Assembly (NCBI RefSeq): GCF_011050415.1
Contig: NZ_DRFS01000025.1
Coordinates: 1 to 64,000, forward strand
DNA length: 64,000 bases
Source: Halomonas sp.
GTDB lineage: Bacteria; Pseudomonadota; Gammaproteobacteria; Pseudomonadales; Halomonadaceae
Direction of reading: 5' to 3'
The notes below the pieces were generated by a model. The model was not told the DNA's origin, searched no databases, and was given only the letters and a program-made list of their open reading frames with translations. The position numbers and the translations under genes were made by a program. Below are positions 18,892 to 28,450 of the stretch, one piece after another. Numbering within the stretch: the first letter of the stretch is position 1; every line of letters starts with the position of its first letter.

Positions 18892-19262
18892 CGATCACTT
18901 TCCATGTCTTGCTGAGCATTGCTGCCCTGGTGGCGTTAGTGGTTTGGCCAGAACGCCGCGCTAGCCAGTTAGCTGTGTTAGCTGCGCTGGCCATGGTGGC
19001 GTTAACGGGCTGCGCTCAGAAGCCAAGTGAACCACTGCCAACGCTTCCAGCCATCAATCTCTACATGTGCGCAGCCCCTGCTGGCATGACCGCACCAGAA
19101 CGCCAACCGCTGCGCCCGATGGGTGACTACACCCAGGAGGACGTCGCGCTCTACATCACCGATCTACACCACTGGGCAACGCGTGGCTGGCTCAAGCTTT
19201 CCCGCGTTCGCGAACACGCCGACAAGTGCGTGGCCAGCACCGAAGAAGAAGACGAAGACTGA
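18888..19262 (+). CDS. Putative Rz1-like lipoprotein spanin
   Basis: Lipobox ALTGC, proline-rich KPSEPLPTLP. Confidence 0.5.
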   Translation: MTITFHVLLSIAALVALVVWPERRASQLAVLAALAMVALTGCAQKPSEPLPTLPAINLYMCAAPAGMTAPERQPLRPMGDYTQEDVALYITDLHHWATRGWLKLSRVREHADKCVASTEEEDED

Positions 19263-19269
19263 GGGGAAC

Positions 19270-19611
19270 ATGGAAATTACAAACTTATGGGATGCCCGCT
19301 TTATTTTCGAGCTGCTCAAGAATGGCTTCCTCCTAGCGGTGGGTGTTTACGTGTGGTGGACCACCCGCAACCGCGCCACCAGTACTGCCATCCGTGATGT
19401 GCATATCCGGTTAGATGAGGTAGATCGCCACGTGTCACGCATAGAACAAACGCTGGAAAACCGTCCAGGCTACAGCGAGATAGAAAAACTACGGGGCGAA
19501 ATGGCGGGTATGAACCGCTCAGTGGGTGAACTGGCAATGCAGGTACACGCCAGTAATGCACTACTCAACCGCTTGCATGAATACCTGCTGACGGAAAAGG
19601 GGAACCGATAA
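19270..19611 (+). CDS. DUF2730-type phage protein
   Basis: Single TM and coiled coil; position before VpaChn25_0724-like gene. Confidence 0.65.
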   Translation: MEITNLWDARFIFELLKNGFLLAVGVYVWWTTRNRATSTAIRDVHIRLDEVDRHVSRIEQTLENRPGYSEIEKLRGEMAGMNRSVGELAMQVHASNALLNRLHEYLLTEKGNR

Positions 19612-19911
19612 ATGAGCTACCAAGACTTTGAAACCGAGGGCCGTCGCCTGGGAATCCTGCGGATTCTCTCGCGCCGCAACCAGTTCACCACGAATGAGTA
19701 CTCACTCAATGATGAGCTGAAAGGTTCGTATGCCCATCACATCAGCCGCGACAAGCTGCACGGTGATCTCGCTTGGCTTGAAGAGCAAGGCCTGGTGATT
19801 ACCCAGCAACCACGTGTGGGCTGGGTGGCCACCTTAACCTCTCGCGGGGCTGACTGTGCCCAAGGCCTCGCTAACGTACCAGGCGTCGCTAAACCACGCC
19901 CAGGGGTTTGA
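19612..19911 (+). CDS. VpaChn25_0724-family phage protein (wHTH)
   Basis: GRRLGILRILSRRNQFTTNEYSLNDEL...ISRDKLHGDLAWLEEQGLV. Confidence 0.75.
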   Translation: MSYQDFETEGRRLGILRILSRRNQFTTNEYSLNDELKGSYAHHISRDKLHGDLAWLEEQGLVITQQPRVGWVATLTSRGADCAQGLANVPGVAKPRPGV

Positions 19912-19913
19912 TC

Positions 19914-20465
19914 ATGCCGCCTCGCAATAAGGTATTCGACCTACCCCAAGAGGTACGCGAACAGCTAAACGAGCGGCTCGTGAGCAGTGGCTTTCAGGGT
20001 TACGAAGCGTTAGCCGGTTGGCTCAGCGAGCGCGGTTATAACGTTTCCAAGTCGAGCGTGCATCGCTATGGCCAGGACTTGCAGGAAGAGTTCGAGGAAG
20101 CGATGGGCGACGTGCGTAAAACCACAGAGCTAGCCCGAGCCATGGCGAGCGAAGGCGAAGACGAAAGCGGCCACTTGATCGACGCAACCGCCAGGATCGT
20201 GCAAGACCAGCTACTGCGTATCTCCATCGCGATGCGTAAAGCCGAGCATGAACCTGATGTGGCAGCGAAGCACCTTTCCAGCGTGACCAAAGCCCTGGCC
20301 GATATTGGCCGCGTTTCCTTGAGCCAAAAGAAATGGGCTAAAGAACTGCGCGTGGAAGTGGCTAAAGAAGCGGCAGAAAAAGCCGAAACAGCAGGTCGCG
20401 CCCAGGGGCTTTCCAATGCAGGGGTGGCGGCGTTACGTGCAGCAATCCTAGAGGGTATGTCGTGA
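19914..20465 (+). CDS. DUF3486-family putative small terminase subunit
   Basis: DLPQEVREQLNERLVSSGFQGYEALAGWLSERGYNVSKSSVHRYG. Confidence 0.85.
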   Translation: MPPRNKVFDLPQEVREQLNERLVSSGFQGYEALAGWLSERGYNVSKSSVHRYGQDLQEEFEEAMGDVRKTTELARAMASEGEDESGHLIDATARIVQDQLLRISIAMRKAEHEPDVAAKHLSSVTKALADIGRVSLSQKKWAKELRVEVAKEAAEKAETAGRAQGLSNAGVAALRAAILEGMS

Positions 20466-21967
20466 GTGCAGCTATCGATCAAAGCGTACTGCTGCCCTAC
20501 CAGCAGCGCTGGGTAAACGACAACTCGCCCGTCAAGGTGATTGAGAAATCCCGCCGTATCGGTCTTTCATACGGCGAAGCGGCGGACGATGTGCTTTATG
20601 CGGCATCCAGTGCAGGCGCGAACGTCTACTACATCTCCTACAACAAAGAGATGACCCAAGGCTTTATTCAGGATTGTGCCGGTTGGGCCAAAGCCTACCA
20701 AGCGGCTGCCAGCCAGATCGAAGAGTCGGTGATTGAAGCGGAAGACAAGCAGATCCTCAGTTACACCATCAAGTTCGACAGTGGCAATCAGATCCAGGCC
20801 TTTACCTCAAACCCCCGCAACCTACGCAGTAAAGGCCGACCCGGCGAACGCCTGGTGATTGACGAAGCGGCCTTCGTGGATGACATCGAAGAACTGCTGA
20901 AAGCCGCGATGGCCATGACCATTTGGGGCGGCCAGATCCGCATCATCAGCACCCACAACGGTGAAGAAAACCCGTTCAATGAGCTGGTCACTGACATTCG
21001 TGCTGGCAAGTACGACTACAGCCTGCACCGTGTCGATCTGGATGATGCCCTGGCCGACGGCTTCTACAAGCGTATCTGTAAAGTCACGGGGGTAACGTGG
21101 ACACGCGAAGGCGAAGCGCAGTGGCGTCAGCAGCTCATTAACCGCTACAAGCCTAACGAAGACGAAGAGCTATTTTGCATTCCTGCCCAGGGCGGGGGCA
21201 GCTACCTAACGCGGGTAATGATTGAGGCATGCATGGCCCCAGCCCCAGTGCTGCGCTTTAACGGCACGCGGGAATTTAACGCCATGCCAGAACCATTACG
21301 TGCCGCTCAAATGGCCGACTGGATCATCGATAACCTCAAGCCGGTACTGGCCACACTCAACCCGCGCCGCCAGCACGCCCTGGGGCAAGACTTTGCCCGG
21401 AGCGGAGACCTTTCGGTTATTGCCCCTATGGAGATCGGCGAGACCTTACACCGCACCGTGCCGTTCCTAATGGAAATGCACAACGTTCCGTTCAAGCAGC
21501 AGGAACAAGTGTTGTTTGCAATCGGTGACGCACTACCACGCCTGTGCGGCGTCGCTATCGACAGCCGAGGTAACGGCTCCTACATGGGCGAGGCAGCCAC
21601 AGATAAATGGGGCTCAATCGTTGACCAAGTGATGGCCACCGAAAACTGGTACCGCGAACGTATGCCCCGCTATAAGGCCCGCTTTGAAGACGGCACTATC
21701 ACACTGCCTAAGGACGATGACCTGGTAGACGATCACCGCGCCTTCAAATTGGTGCGTGGTGTCGCTCGCCTGCCGGAAGGCAAAACCAGCGGCGAACGCC
21801 ACGGCGATGGTGCGATGGCCTGTGTTCTCGCAGACCATGCCGCCGAGATGGAAGCCGTTGAGATCGACTTCACCCCCGCGCCCCTGCCTGGCAGCCGCCA
21901 GGACAACGACAGCGACAGCGACGACATTGAACCCACAGGCTTTGGAATAGGAGGCGGCGCATGGTAA
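20462..21967 (+). CDS. Terminase large subunit (Mu gp28-like)
   Basis: EKSRRIGLSYGEAADDV; RPGERLVIDEAAFVDDIEELLKA. Confidence 0.92.
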   Translation: MSAAIDQSVLLPYQQRWVNDNSPVKVIEKSRRIGLSYGEAADDVLYAASSAGANVYYISYNKEMTQGFIQDCAGWAKAYQAAASQIEESVIEAEDKQILSYTIKFDSGNQIQAFTSNPRNLRSKGRPGERLVIDEAAFVDDIEELLKAAMAMTIWGGQIRIISTHNGEENPFNELVTDIRAGKYDYSLHRVDLDDALADGFYKRICKVTGVTWTREGEAQWRQQLINRYKPNEDEELFCIPAQGGGSYLTRVMIEACMAPAPVLRFNGTREFNAMPEPLRAAQMADWIIDNLKPVLATLNPRRQHALGQDFARSGDLSVIAPMEIGETLHRTVPFLMEMHNVPFKQQEQVLFAIGDALPRLCGVAIDSRGNGSYMGEAATDKWGSIVDQVMATENWYRERMPRYKARFEDGTITLPKDDDLVDDHRAFKLVRGVARLPEGKTSGERHGDGAMACVLADHAAEMEAVEIDFTPAPLPGSRQDNDSDSDDIEPTGFGIGGGAW

Positions 21968-23568
21968 GCCCTAAAGCACTCATCAAGCGGTTATTCGGCA
22001 GCGAAAGCAGCCAGGCGCTAGAGGAAGAACAAACCAACGATGCCCGGATCGGGCAGCTAAAGCGCGAGTTCGCCGATCACCCCACTAAGGGGCTAACGCC
22101 TGCGCGCCTGTACCAGATACTGGAAGCCGCCGAGCAAGGCGACCTGAAAGCGCAAAGCGAGCTGTTCGATGACATGGAAGAAAAGGATGCTCAGATCGGG
22201 GCCGACCTTGGCAAACGTCGCCAGCTAGCCGCCGAGCTGGAGTGGCAGATCGTGCCGCCTGACGGTGCCAGCGCCGTGGAAAAGCGCGCAACAGAACACG
22301 CCATTGAAGTGTTCAGCGCGATGGAAGTCGAAGACCTAATATTAGACTTGGGTACCGGCATCGGCCACGGCTATGCCAACCTTGAGTTAACTTGGAGCCG
22401 CGATGGTGCGCTGCGCTATGTTGAGCAGCCCACACACCGCCCCCACTCATGGTTCCGCTTACACCCGGATGACCAGAACTGCATCACCCTACGCGACCAT
22501 ACTGCCACCGGTGATGAATTGTGGCCGCTGGGATGGGTGCAGCACCGCCACCGCGCAAAGAGTGGCTACGTGGCCCGCATGGGTTTACACCGGATGTTGG
22601 CGTGGCCCTACCTATTCCAGAACTACGCCCTGGGCGATCTGGCGCAGTTGCTGGAAATCTACGGCCTACCGGCCCGCATCGGTAAGTACCCGAAGAACGC
22701 CACCGAAAAAGAGAAAGCCACGCTACTGCGCGCCGTGGTTACCCTAGGCCAGAACGCCGCCGGGATAATCCCGGAAGGCATGGCCATCGACTTCACCGAG
22801 GCAGCGGGTAAAGGCAGCTCTGCCGATATTTATAAAACGATGATGGATTGGTGCGAACGTGCCAAGGCCAAGGCGATTCTAGGAGGCACGCTCACCAGCG
22901 GCACCGGCGAAGGCACGAACACCAACGCGCTGGGCAACGTGCATGAGCGTGGGCAAACCAGCTTGATTCGCTCCGATGTACGGCAATACGCAGGCAGCAT
23001 TCGTAAGAGCATCCTATGGCCAATGGCCGCGCTCAACTTCGGCATCGATAAGCCCCAGCGCGCCCCAAGGTTCTATTTAGATACGGGCGAAACTGAAGAC
23101 CTCGAACGCCTATCGAAGTCACTGCCCATCTTTGTGGACATGGGCGCGAAGATCCCGCTGTGGTGGCTGCATGAGAAAAGCGGCATCCCCAAAGCGCAGG
23201 AAAACGAAGAGGTGCTGATGCCAAAGGCAGCGCCAAACCCGTTTGGTGCGCTGCGTTTGGCACACTCACAGCAGCCGCTAGCCGCATTGCGCCAGGCTCC
23301 CACGCAACCAGGGCAGCCTAGCTATTACCGTGACGCCACCCTAGACAAGCTCGATGACCAAGCGCAGCCGATCATCAATGCATGGGTTAACCAGGTGCAG
23401 CAGCTGACAGAGCAAGCGGAAAGCCTAGAGCAGCTGCAAGAGATGATCGCCACGGCCTTTGATGATCTGGACGAATCGGAGCTGGCCGATGTGATGGCCA
23501 TCGCCTTTGAGGCCGCTGCATTGGCAGGCAGAGCCACGGTCGATGAGGAAATCGGCAATGCCGATTAG
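21961..23568 (+). CDS. Portal protein, DUF935 (Mu gp29-like)
   Basis: GLTPARLYQILEAAEQGDLKAQSELFDDMEEKDAQIGADLGKRR typical DUF935. Confidence 0.93.
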   Translation: MVSPKALIKRLFGSESSQALEEEQTNDARIGQLKREFADHPTKGLTPARLYQILEAAEQGDLKAQSELFDDMEEKDAQIGADLGKRRQLAAELEWQIVPPDGASAVEKRATEHAIEVFSAMEVEDLILDLGTGIGHGYANLELTWSRDGALRYVEQPTHRPHSWFRLHPDDQNCITLRDHTATGDELWPLGWVQHRHRAKSGYVARMGLHRMLAWPYLFQNYALGDLAQLLEIYGLPARIGKYPKNATEKEKATLLRAVVTLGQNAAGIIPEGMAIDFTEAAGKGSSADIYKTMMDWCERAKAKAILGGTLTSGTGEGTNTNALGNVHERGQTSLIRSDVRQYAGSIRKSILWPMAALNFGIDKPQRAPRFYLDTGETEDLERLSKSLPIFVDMGAKIPLWWLHEKSGIPKAQENEEVLMPKAAPNPFGALRLAHSQQPLAALRQAPTQPGQPSYYRDATLDKLDDQAQPIINAWVNQVQQLTEQAESLEQLQEMIATAFDDLDESELADVMAIAFEAAALAGRATVDEEIGNAD

Positions 23569-24712
23569 TGCCCAGTTCAACCGCTCGTTCCCAGAGCAGG
23601 TCACGTTCTTTCGTAACAAGCTGAACCTGCCCACGACCCGCAGCGGCCAAATCACCCGCGACCAAAACGACGCCGCTTTTGTGGTGGCCGGTGCCACTAA
23701 GGCGGATCTACTCGCGGATCTTCGCGGCGCGGTGGACAACGCAATCAGCAACGGCCAGAGCCTTGGCGAGTTCCGCAAGCAGTTTGAAGAGATCGTATCG
23801 AAGCGAGGTTGGACGGGCTGGACAGGCGAAGGCAGTAAAACGGGCCGCGCCTGGCGTACCCGTCTTATCTACAAGACCAATTTAGATACCAGTTACGCCG
23901 CTGGTCGCTGGGCCCAGATGACCGACCCCGACATGATGCGCTTGCGCCCTTACTGGCGTTACGTACACAACACCATCGAGAACCCACGCCAGCAGCACCA
24001 GCGCTGGAACAGCCTGGTGCTGCGTGCCGATGACCCATGGTGGCAGGCGCACTACCCACCCAACGGCTTTGGCTGTAACTGCGGTGTCGAAACATTAAAC
24101 GAGCGCGGCCTGCGCCGCCTGGGCAAAGACGCGCCGGACACACCACCGAATGACGGCACCTATGAGCACGTGGATAACACCACCGGCGAAGTCGATACAG
24201 TGCCAAACGGCGTGCAACCCGGCTGGGATTATGCACCAGGGCAAACCGCGACCGAGCGTGCGATCGCTGCGCGCTTGAACCGGCTGGACAGCGTTGACGC
24301 AACGATCGCTAGAGAGAACGTCGCGCAATTAGTCGAAGCGCCGTTATTCAACCGCTTTTGGAATGGTGAAATGCGCGGTGAATATCCTGTGGCGGTGGTA
24401 CCGCCCGTAGAACGCCAGGTGTTAGGGGCAGATTCGCCAGTAGTGCTGCTGTCACAGCAGAGCCTGAGCGCCCACCGTGAACGCCACCCGGAGATCGGTA
24501 TCAACGACTACCGCCGTGTGCAGCAGCTGCTTGACGATGGCGAGGTGTATAGGATGCCCAACGACCCAGGCCGCTTGATCTACCTGATCATTGAAGGCGT
24601 CACCTACCGCGCCGCGCTCAAGCGCACCGAAGACGGTAAGAAGAACTACTTTTTGACACTGTTTAAGAGCCGCACAGATCAGCCACCGCCAGGAGCGGAG
24701 CGCTTGAGATAA
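23558..24712 (+). CDS. MuF-like head morphogenesis protein with C-terminal nuclease/toxin-like domain
   Basis: WTGWTGEGSKTGRAWRTRLIYKTNLDTSYAAGRW MuF core; C-terminal LSQQSLSAHRERHPEIGINDYRRVQQLLDDGEVY extension. Confidence 0.85.
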   Translation: MPISAQFNRSFPEQVTFFRNKLNLPTTRSGQITRDQNDAAFVVAGATKADLLADLRGAVDNAISNGQSLGEFRKQFEEIVSKRGWTGWTGEGSKTGRAWRTRLIYKTNLDTSYAAGRWAQMTDPDMMRLRPYWRYVHNTIENPRQQHQRWNSLVLRADDPWWQAHYPPNGFGCNCGVETLNERGLRRLGKDAPDTPPNDGTYEHVDNTTGEVDTVPNGVQPGWDYAPGQTATERAIAARLNRLDSVDATIARENVAQLVEAPLFNRFWNGEMRGEYPVAVVPPVERQVLGADSPVVLLSQQSLSAHRERHPEIGINDYRRVQQLLDDGEVYRMPNDPGRLIYLIIEGVTYRAALKRTEDGKKNYFLTLFKSRTDQPPPGAERLR

Positions 24713-24845
24713 GTAAGGAGGTAAAGCGAGGTTAAGCCTGTCGCATAGGAGGCACCCATGCTAGCCCTCATCAACGCTGCAATCGTGACAGCGAAGGGGT
24801 CGGTAGCCATACCGAGGACAGGCGCTAACAGTATAGGAGAGTTTC

Positions 24846-25286
24846 ATGGGTACCATCAACGTTAGTTCTGAGGCCGTCGAGCGCGCCATACAAGACCTGC
24901 TCAATAAAGGCGATGACCTAACCTCCCCGATGAAGAGCATCGGCGAAGAGATGATCAACCGCACCCAGCAGCGGTTTAGAGATAAGGAAGCACCGGACGG
25001 CAGTGCCTGGCAGGATAACTCCCCCGTCACTGAAAAGCGCAAAGGCCATGGGCGTGTGCTGGAAGGCGAAAGCAATGAGCTTTCCAAACAGTTCAGCTAT
25101 TCCGCCACTAGCGATAGCGTCGAATGGGGCAGCTTGATGGTCTACGCGCCCATGATGCATTGGGGCGGTACTAAGGCGGAGTTCCCTCATCTATGGGGCG
25201 ACATACCAGGGCGGGAAATTATCGGGCAATCAGATGACGATGAAGACGAAGTGCTGGCCATCCTCGCCGATCATCTAAGTCTCTAA
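24846..25286 (+). CDS. Phage virion morphogenesis protein (Mu gpG-like)
   Basis: MKSIGEEMINRTQQRFRDKEAPDGSAWQDNSPVTEKRKGHGRVLEGESNELSKQFSYSATSDSVEWGS. Confidence 0.9.
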   Translation: MGTINVSSEAVERAIQDLLNKGDDLTSPMKSIGEEMINRTQQRFRDKEAPDGSAWQDNSPVTEKRKGHGRVLEGESNELSKQFSYSATSDSVEWGSLMVYAPMMHWGGTKAEFPHLWGDIPGREIIGQSDDDEDEVLAILADHLSL

Positions 25287-25481
25287 TCCTTTTCATTAAC
25301 GTGGCCCTGTAAGCGACGCTAAGCCCCTACCCGCTACGTTGCACTGCCTTTTCACAGATAGGCGCGTTAGACCCGCGTTAGATTTCCAATTTAGGGGATT
25401 TGAAAGGGATTCATTGGACGAAGACCTCCGGAGCATGGAAGATACTATTATATATACTGTAGTTTTTTTTGAGGTAACACG

Positions 25482-25943
25482 ATGGCGCTATTCACAGCAG
25501 GATACGAAGGATTAGATATAGACAGCTTTCTACAAGGGCTGCGTCACGCAGGTGTCAACAAGGTAGTGGACGTTCGCCAGCTTCCCGTATCACGCAAGAA
25601 AGGTTTTTCAAAAACGTCTTTTGCGGAAAAGCTCAAGTCATCAGGTATTGATTACGAACACGTCAAAGCTCTTGGCTGCCCCAAGCCTATACGGGATCAA
25701 TATAAGAAAGACGGTGACTGGGCAAACTATACGAAGCACTTCAGGGCTTACATTGAGACCCAAGCAGATGTAGTTCGCGATGTGGCCGACGAAGCCTCTG
25801 AAATTAACGCCTGCCTGATATGTTTTGAGGCAGACGTTATGTTCTGTCACAGAAGGTTCGTGGCAGAGGCGGGTAAAAAACTAAATCCCGATCTCCATGT
25901 GAAGCATTTGGCTATCAAAAAAGAGATTGCTGTGGCTGTTTAG
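25482..25943 (+). CDS. DUF488-domain protein (cargo)
   Basis: FTAGYEGLDIDSFLQGL...VVDVRQLPVSRKKGFSKTSFAEKL...CFEADVMFCHRRFVAE. Confidence 0.88.
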   Translation: MALFTAGYEGLDIDSFLQGLRHAGVNKVVDVRQLPVSRKKGFSKTSFAEKLKSSGIDYEHVKALGCPKPIRDQYKKDGDWANYTKHFRAYIETQADVVRDVADEASEINACLICFEADVMFCHRRFVAEAGKKLNPDLHVKHLAIKKEIAVAV

Positions 25944-26718
25944 GGGGGTAGATCAAGCTGATAATTAGCCACTGACCAGGAAACCGATGCACGGTGCCCA
26001 TCAGAAACATCAAATCTTTGGCTGGTAGTTCCTCAAGTAGCTTATGTTTGAAAGGACACTTCCAGCCTTCCTCACCATGAGATCTGATAAGATTTCTATA
26101 TAGTGCGCCAATCTCCCAATCCACGATTTTATGCTTGAAAGGAGCAGCGTCTGAAGGTTTTGGGCATTCATAATGATAATGAAAATCAACAGGTATTTTT
26201 TCCAGAACTTTTACTTCACCTTGCTCATCATCTAGAAGTGAAAGTTGGCTTCGTTCTAGCTTGGATCGTTCTTCTTCAGTCCAGTCCTTATTTTTATGCT
26301 CGGTAAGCGTAAGGTCAGTAATTTTTTGTACTCGAACCAATCCGAGAGTTGTGCCATCACGTTGACGTGCTAGCTCAAGGTCTTCAGGGCTATCAAAAAC
26401 GGGTAGTTTCTCAAGATAATGGCGACGATTCTTCCAGTCACCATCAGAGGGTATGCAATCGCCAAGCTGAATCGAGCCTACCTTCAATTTATGGCTCTCG
26501 GGTCTATGATCATCACGACTTTTTTCAATCTTTGCCGATATCCACTGCCATTTCGAAAACTGCTGATCTCCGCTTATCAAGCGAAAGGGAACCGGGAAAA
26601 GGCGAATCAAAGTACCGTCTTCTTCCATTCCTGCTACACAGGATGTTTCTTGATATCTAGCGCTAGGGCTCGGATACGTTTTGCATAGTATGAGTATATT
26701 TGCTTCCCTGTCTCGCAT
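25915..26718 (-). CDS. Uncharacterised 267-aa protein convergent with DUF488 gene (cargo)
   Basis: Intact ORF overlapping DUF488 3' end by 29 bp, opposite to late genes. Confidence 0.8.
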   Translation of the reverse strand: MRDREANILILCKTYPSPSARYQETSCVAGMEEDGTLIRLFPVPFRLISGDQQFSKWQWISAKIEKSRDDHRPESHKLKVGSIQLGDCIPSDGDWKNRRHYLEKLPVFDSPEDLELARQRDGTTLGLVRVQKITDLTLTEHKNKDWTEEERSKLERSQLSLLDDEQGEVKVLEKIPVDFHYHYECPKPSDAAPFKHKIVDWEIGALYRNLIRSHGEEGWKCPFKHKLLEELPAKDLMFLMGTVHRFPGQWLIISLIYPPKQPQQSLF

Positions 26719-26796
26719 ATTCCCCCCGTTTTCTTATGTAATAACCTCAGCCTATTTAGTAACAGCAACGCGATCTTTTCTCCACCCCTCATCAGA

Positions 26797-26817
26797 AAAA
26801 ACTCCTAAAGCGCTTTA
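26797..26817 (+). promoter_or_regulatory. Candidate late-promoter/activator motif, copy 2
   Basis: AAAACTCCTAAAGCGCTTTAA upstream of protease-capsid genes. Confidence 0.5.
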
Positions 26818-26854
26818 AATCCACGCCCCGCCTTAAGCCCCCGATCATGGGGGC

Positions 26855-27943
26855 ATGACTACACACAGCCTTCACTCCAAGCCCCGCGTTGCTGTTTGCG
26901 CCCTAAGCGTGCAAACCACAAGCGACAAAACGCGCCTGATGCCTGCTGGCACCTTTCACGCACCGCGTGGGGCTGCTGAAGGCAACGGCCCTTGGCACCT
27001 CTCTGCCGAAGCCGCTCAAGCGATTATTCGTTTGGCCGCTGGGCGCAGTACCGATATAGCCCTCGACTACGAACACCAAACCCTTTACGCCGAGAAGAAT
27101 GGCAAGCCCGCACCCGCATCCGGCTGGCTTGACCCACGCTCGCTTGAATGGCGTGAAGACGGCCTGTACGGCTCCATAGCCTGGACAGCCGCCGCCAGCG
27201 CAGCGATCGACGCCAATGAATACCGCTACCTCTCCCCCGTATTTCCCTACGACGCCAACGGTGTGCCGTTAGACCTACTGCACCTGGCGTTAACCAACAC
27301 CCCCGCCATTGATGAGGGCGCGGCGCAGCTTGCCGCTGCTCGGATGGCGATTACCCACGACGTCAATGATGACGCCCAGGAGATCGACACCGTGAAACGT
27401 GAGCAACTGATTCAAACCCTTGGCTTGGCCGCTGAAGCAACCGATGAACAGATCGACACCGCCATTGCCGCGCTGAAGGCTGCACAGGCAGATGCCGACG
27501 CGTTCCGCACAGCACTAGGTGCCAAAGACGACGTGAAGCCATCGGAAGCCGTTGCGGCCCTTAAAGCCTCAAGCGCTACCGCTGCTCCAGACATGACCGA
27601 TTACGTGCCAATGGCCGTATACCAGGAAACCACACAGCAACTGGCCGCGCTCAAGGCAGGCAGTGAAACCGCCGAGCTGGACACATTGATCAAAGAAGGT
27701 TTGGACGATGGCCGTATCCCCGGCCAGAAGACGGCGGATTGGCTGCGTACAAAAGGCATTGCCGCTTGTAAAGCGCATTTAGAAGGCGCACCCAGCATCG
27801 CCGCACTGAAATCCACCCAGACCCAAGGCAAGCCGCCTGAAAGCACCCAAGCGAAAGACGGCGAGTTAAACGAGGCAGAGCTGGCGGTGTGTAAAGGCAT
27901 GGGCCTAACGGCTGAGCAGTACCGCGCCGCTAACCCAGCCTAA
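26855..27943 (+). CDS. Mu-like prophage protease/scaffold (gpI-like)
   Basis: MPAGTFHAPRGAAEGNGPWHLSAEAAQAIIRLAAGRSTDIALDYEHQTL...PASGWLDPRSLEWREDGLYGSIAWTAAA. Confidence 0.93.
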   Translation: MTTHSLHSKPRVAVCALSVQTTSDKTRLMPAGTFHAPRGAAEGNGPWHLSAEAAQAIIRLAAGRSTDIALDYEHQTLYAEKNGKPAPASGWLDPRSLEWREDGLYGSIAWTAAASAAIDANEYRYLSPVFPYDANGVPLDLLHLALTNTPAIDEGAAQLAAARMAITHDVNDDAQEIDTVKREQLIQTLGLAAEATDEQIDTAIAALKAAQADADAFRTALGAKDDVKPSEAVAALKASSATAAPDMTDYVPMAVYQETTQQLAALKAGSETAELDTLIKEGLDDGRIPGQKTADWLRTKGIAACKAHLEGAPSIAALKSTQTQGKPPESTQAKDGELNEAELAVCKGMGLTAEQYRAANPA

Positions 27944-27962
27944 TCAGCTGCACTAACCCAAC

Positions 27963-28409
27963 ATGCAAGAGGATGACACCGTGGCACTTACCAAAAATCG
28001 CAACACACCGTATCGCCATAACACCAGCCGTAACCATGCGCTTGCCGCCGGGGCGGTGGTGTTTGCCGGTGGCATCGTCGCCATGGCGGCCAGTGGCTTT
28101 GTGGCAGCTGGCACAACCGCTACCGGCTTAGTCGCCGTCGGTGTGGCCACGCACTACCAGGACAACACCACAGGCGATGCTGGCGACCAACATGTAGACG
28201 TGAAACTTGGCTGCTTTGCGTTTGATAACTCTCTCGATGCCGACGAAATCACCGCTGCTGATGTTGGCAAGCCTTGCTACCTGGTAGACGACCACACCGT
28301 CGCTAAAACCGATGGCGAGGCGGCTCGCTCCCTCGCTGGAATCATCGACGGTGTAGACGACTTTGGTGTGTGGGTCGTGATCGACCCCACCTCCGGCGTC
28401 TACCTGTAA
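27963..28409 (+). CDS. Putative head decoration-like protein
   Basis: Between protease and major capsid; small alanine/glycine-rich beta-type protein. Confidence 0.55.
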   Translation: MQEDDTVALTKNRNTPYRHNTSRNHALAAGAVVFAGGIVAMAASGFVAAGTTATGLVAVGVATHYQDNTTGDAGDQHVDVKLGCFAFDNSLDADEITAADVGKPCYLVDDHTVAKTDGEAARSLAGIIDGVDDFGVWVVIDPTSGVYL

Positions 28410-28450
28410 CGCCCCATTAACGGCCCGCTTGGCCCAAGAGGATAGCAACC

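Noticed and set aside
8547-24504. Many long antisense ORFs in the ORF track (e.g. 9650..9946, 18488..18994, 23865..24302 on the minus strand)
   Set aside because: GC-rich mirror ORFs opposite well-supported phage genes; low-complexity, no coherent domains.
25440-25465. TACTATTATATATACTGTAG upstream of the DUF488 gene as a LexA/SOS box
   Set aside because: Lacks the CTGT-N8-ACAG arrangement; more likely an AT-rich promoter.
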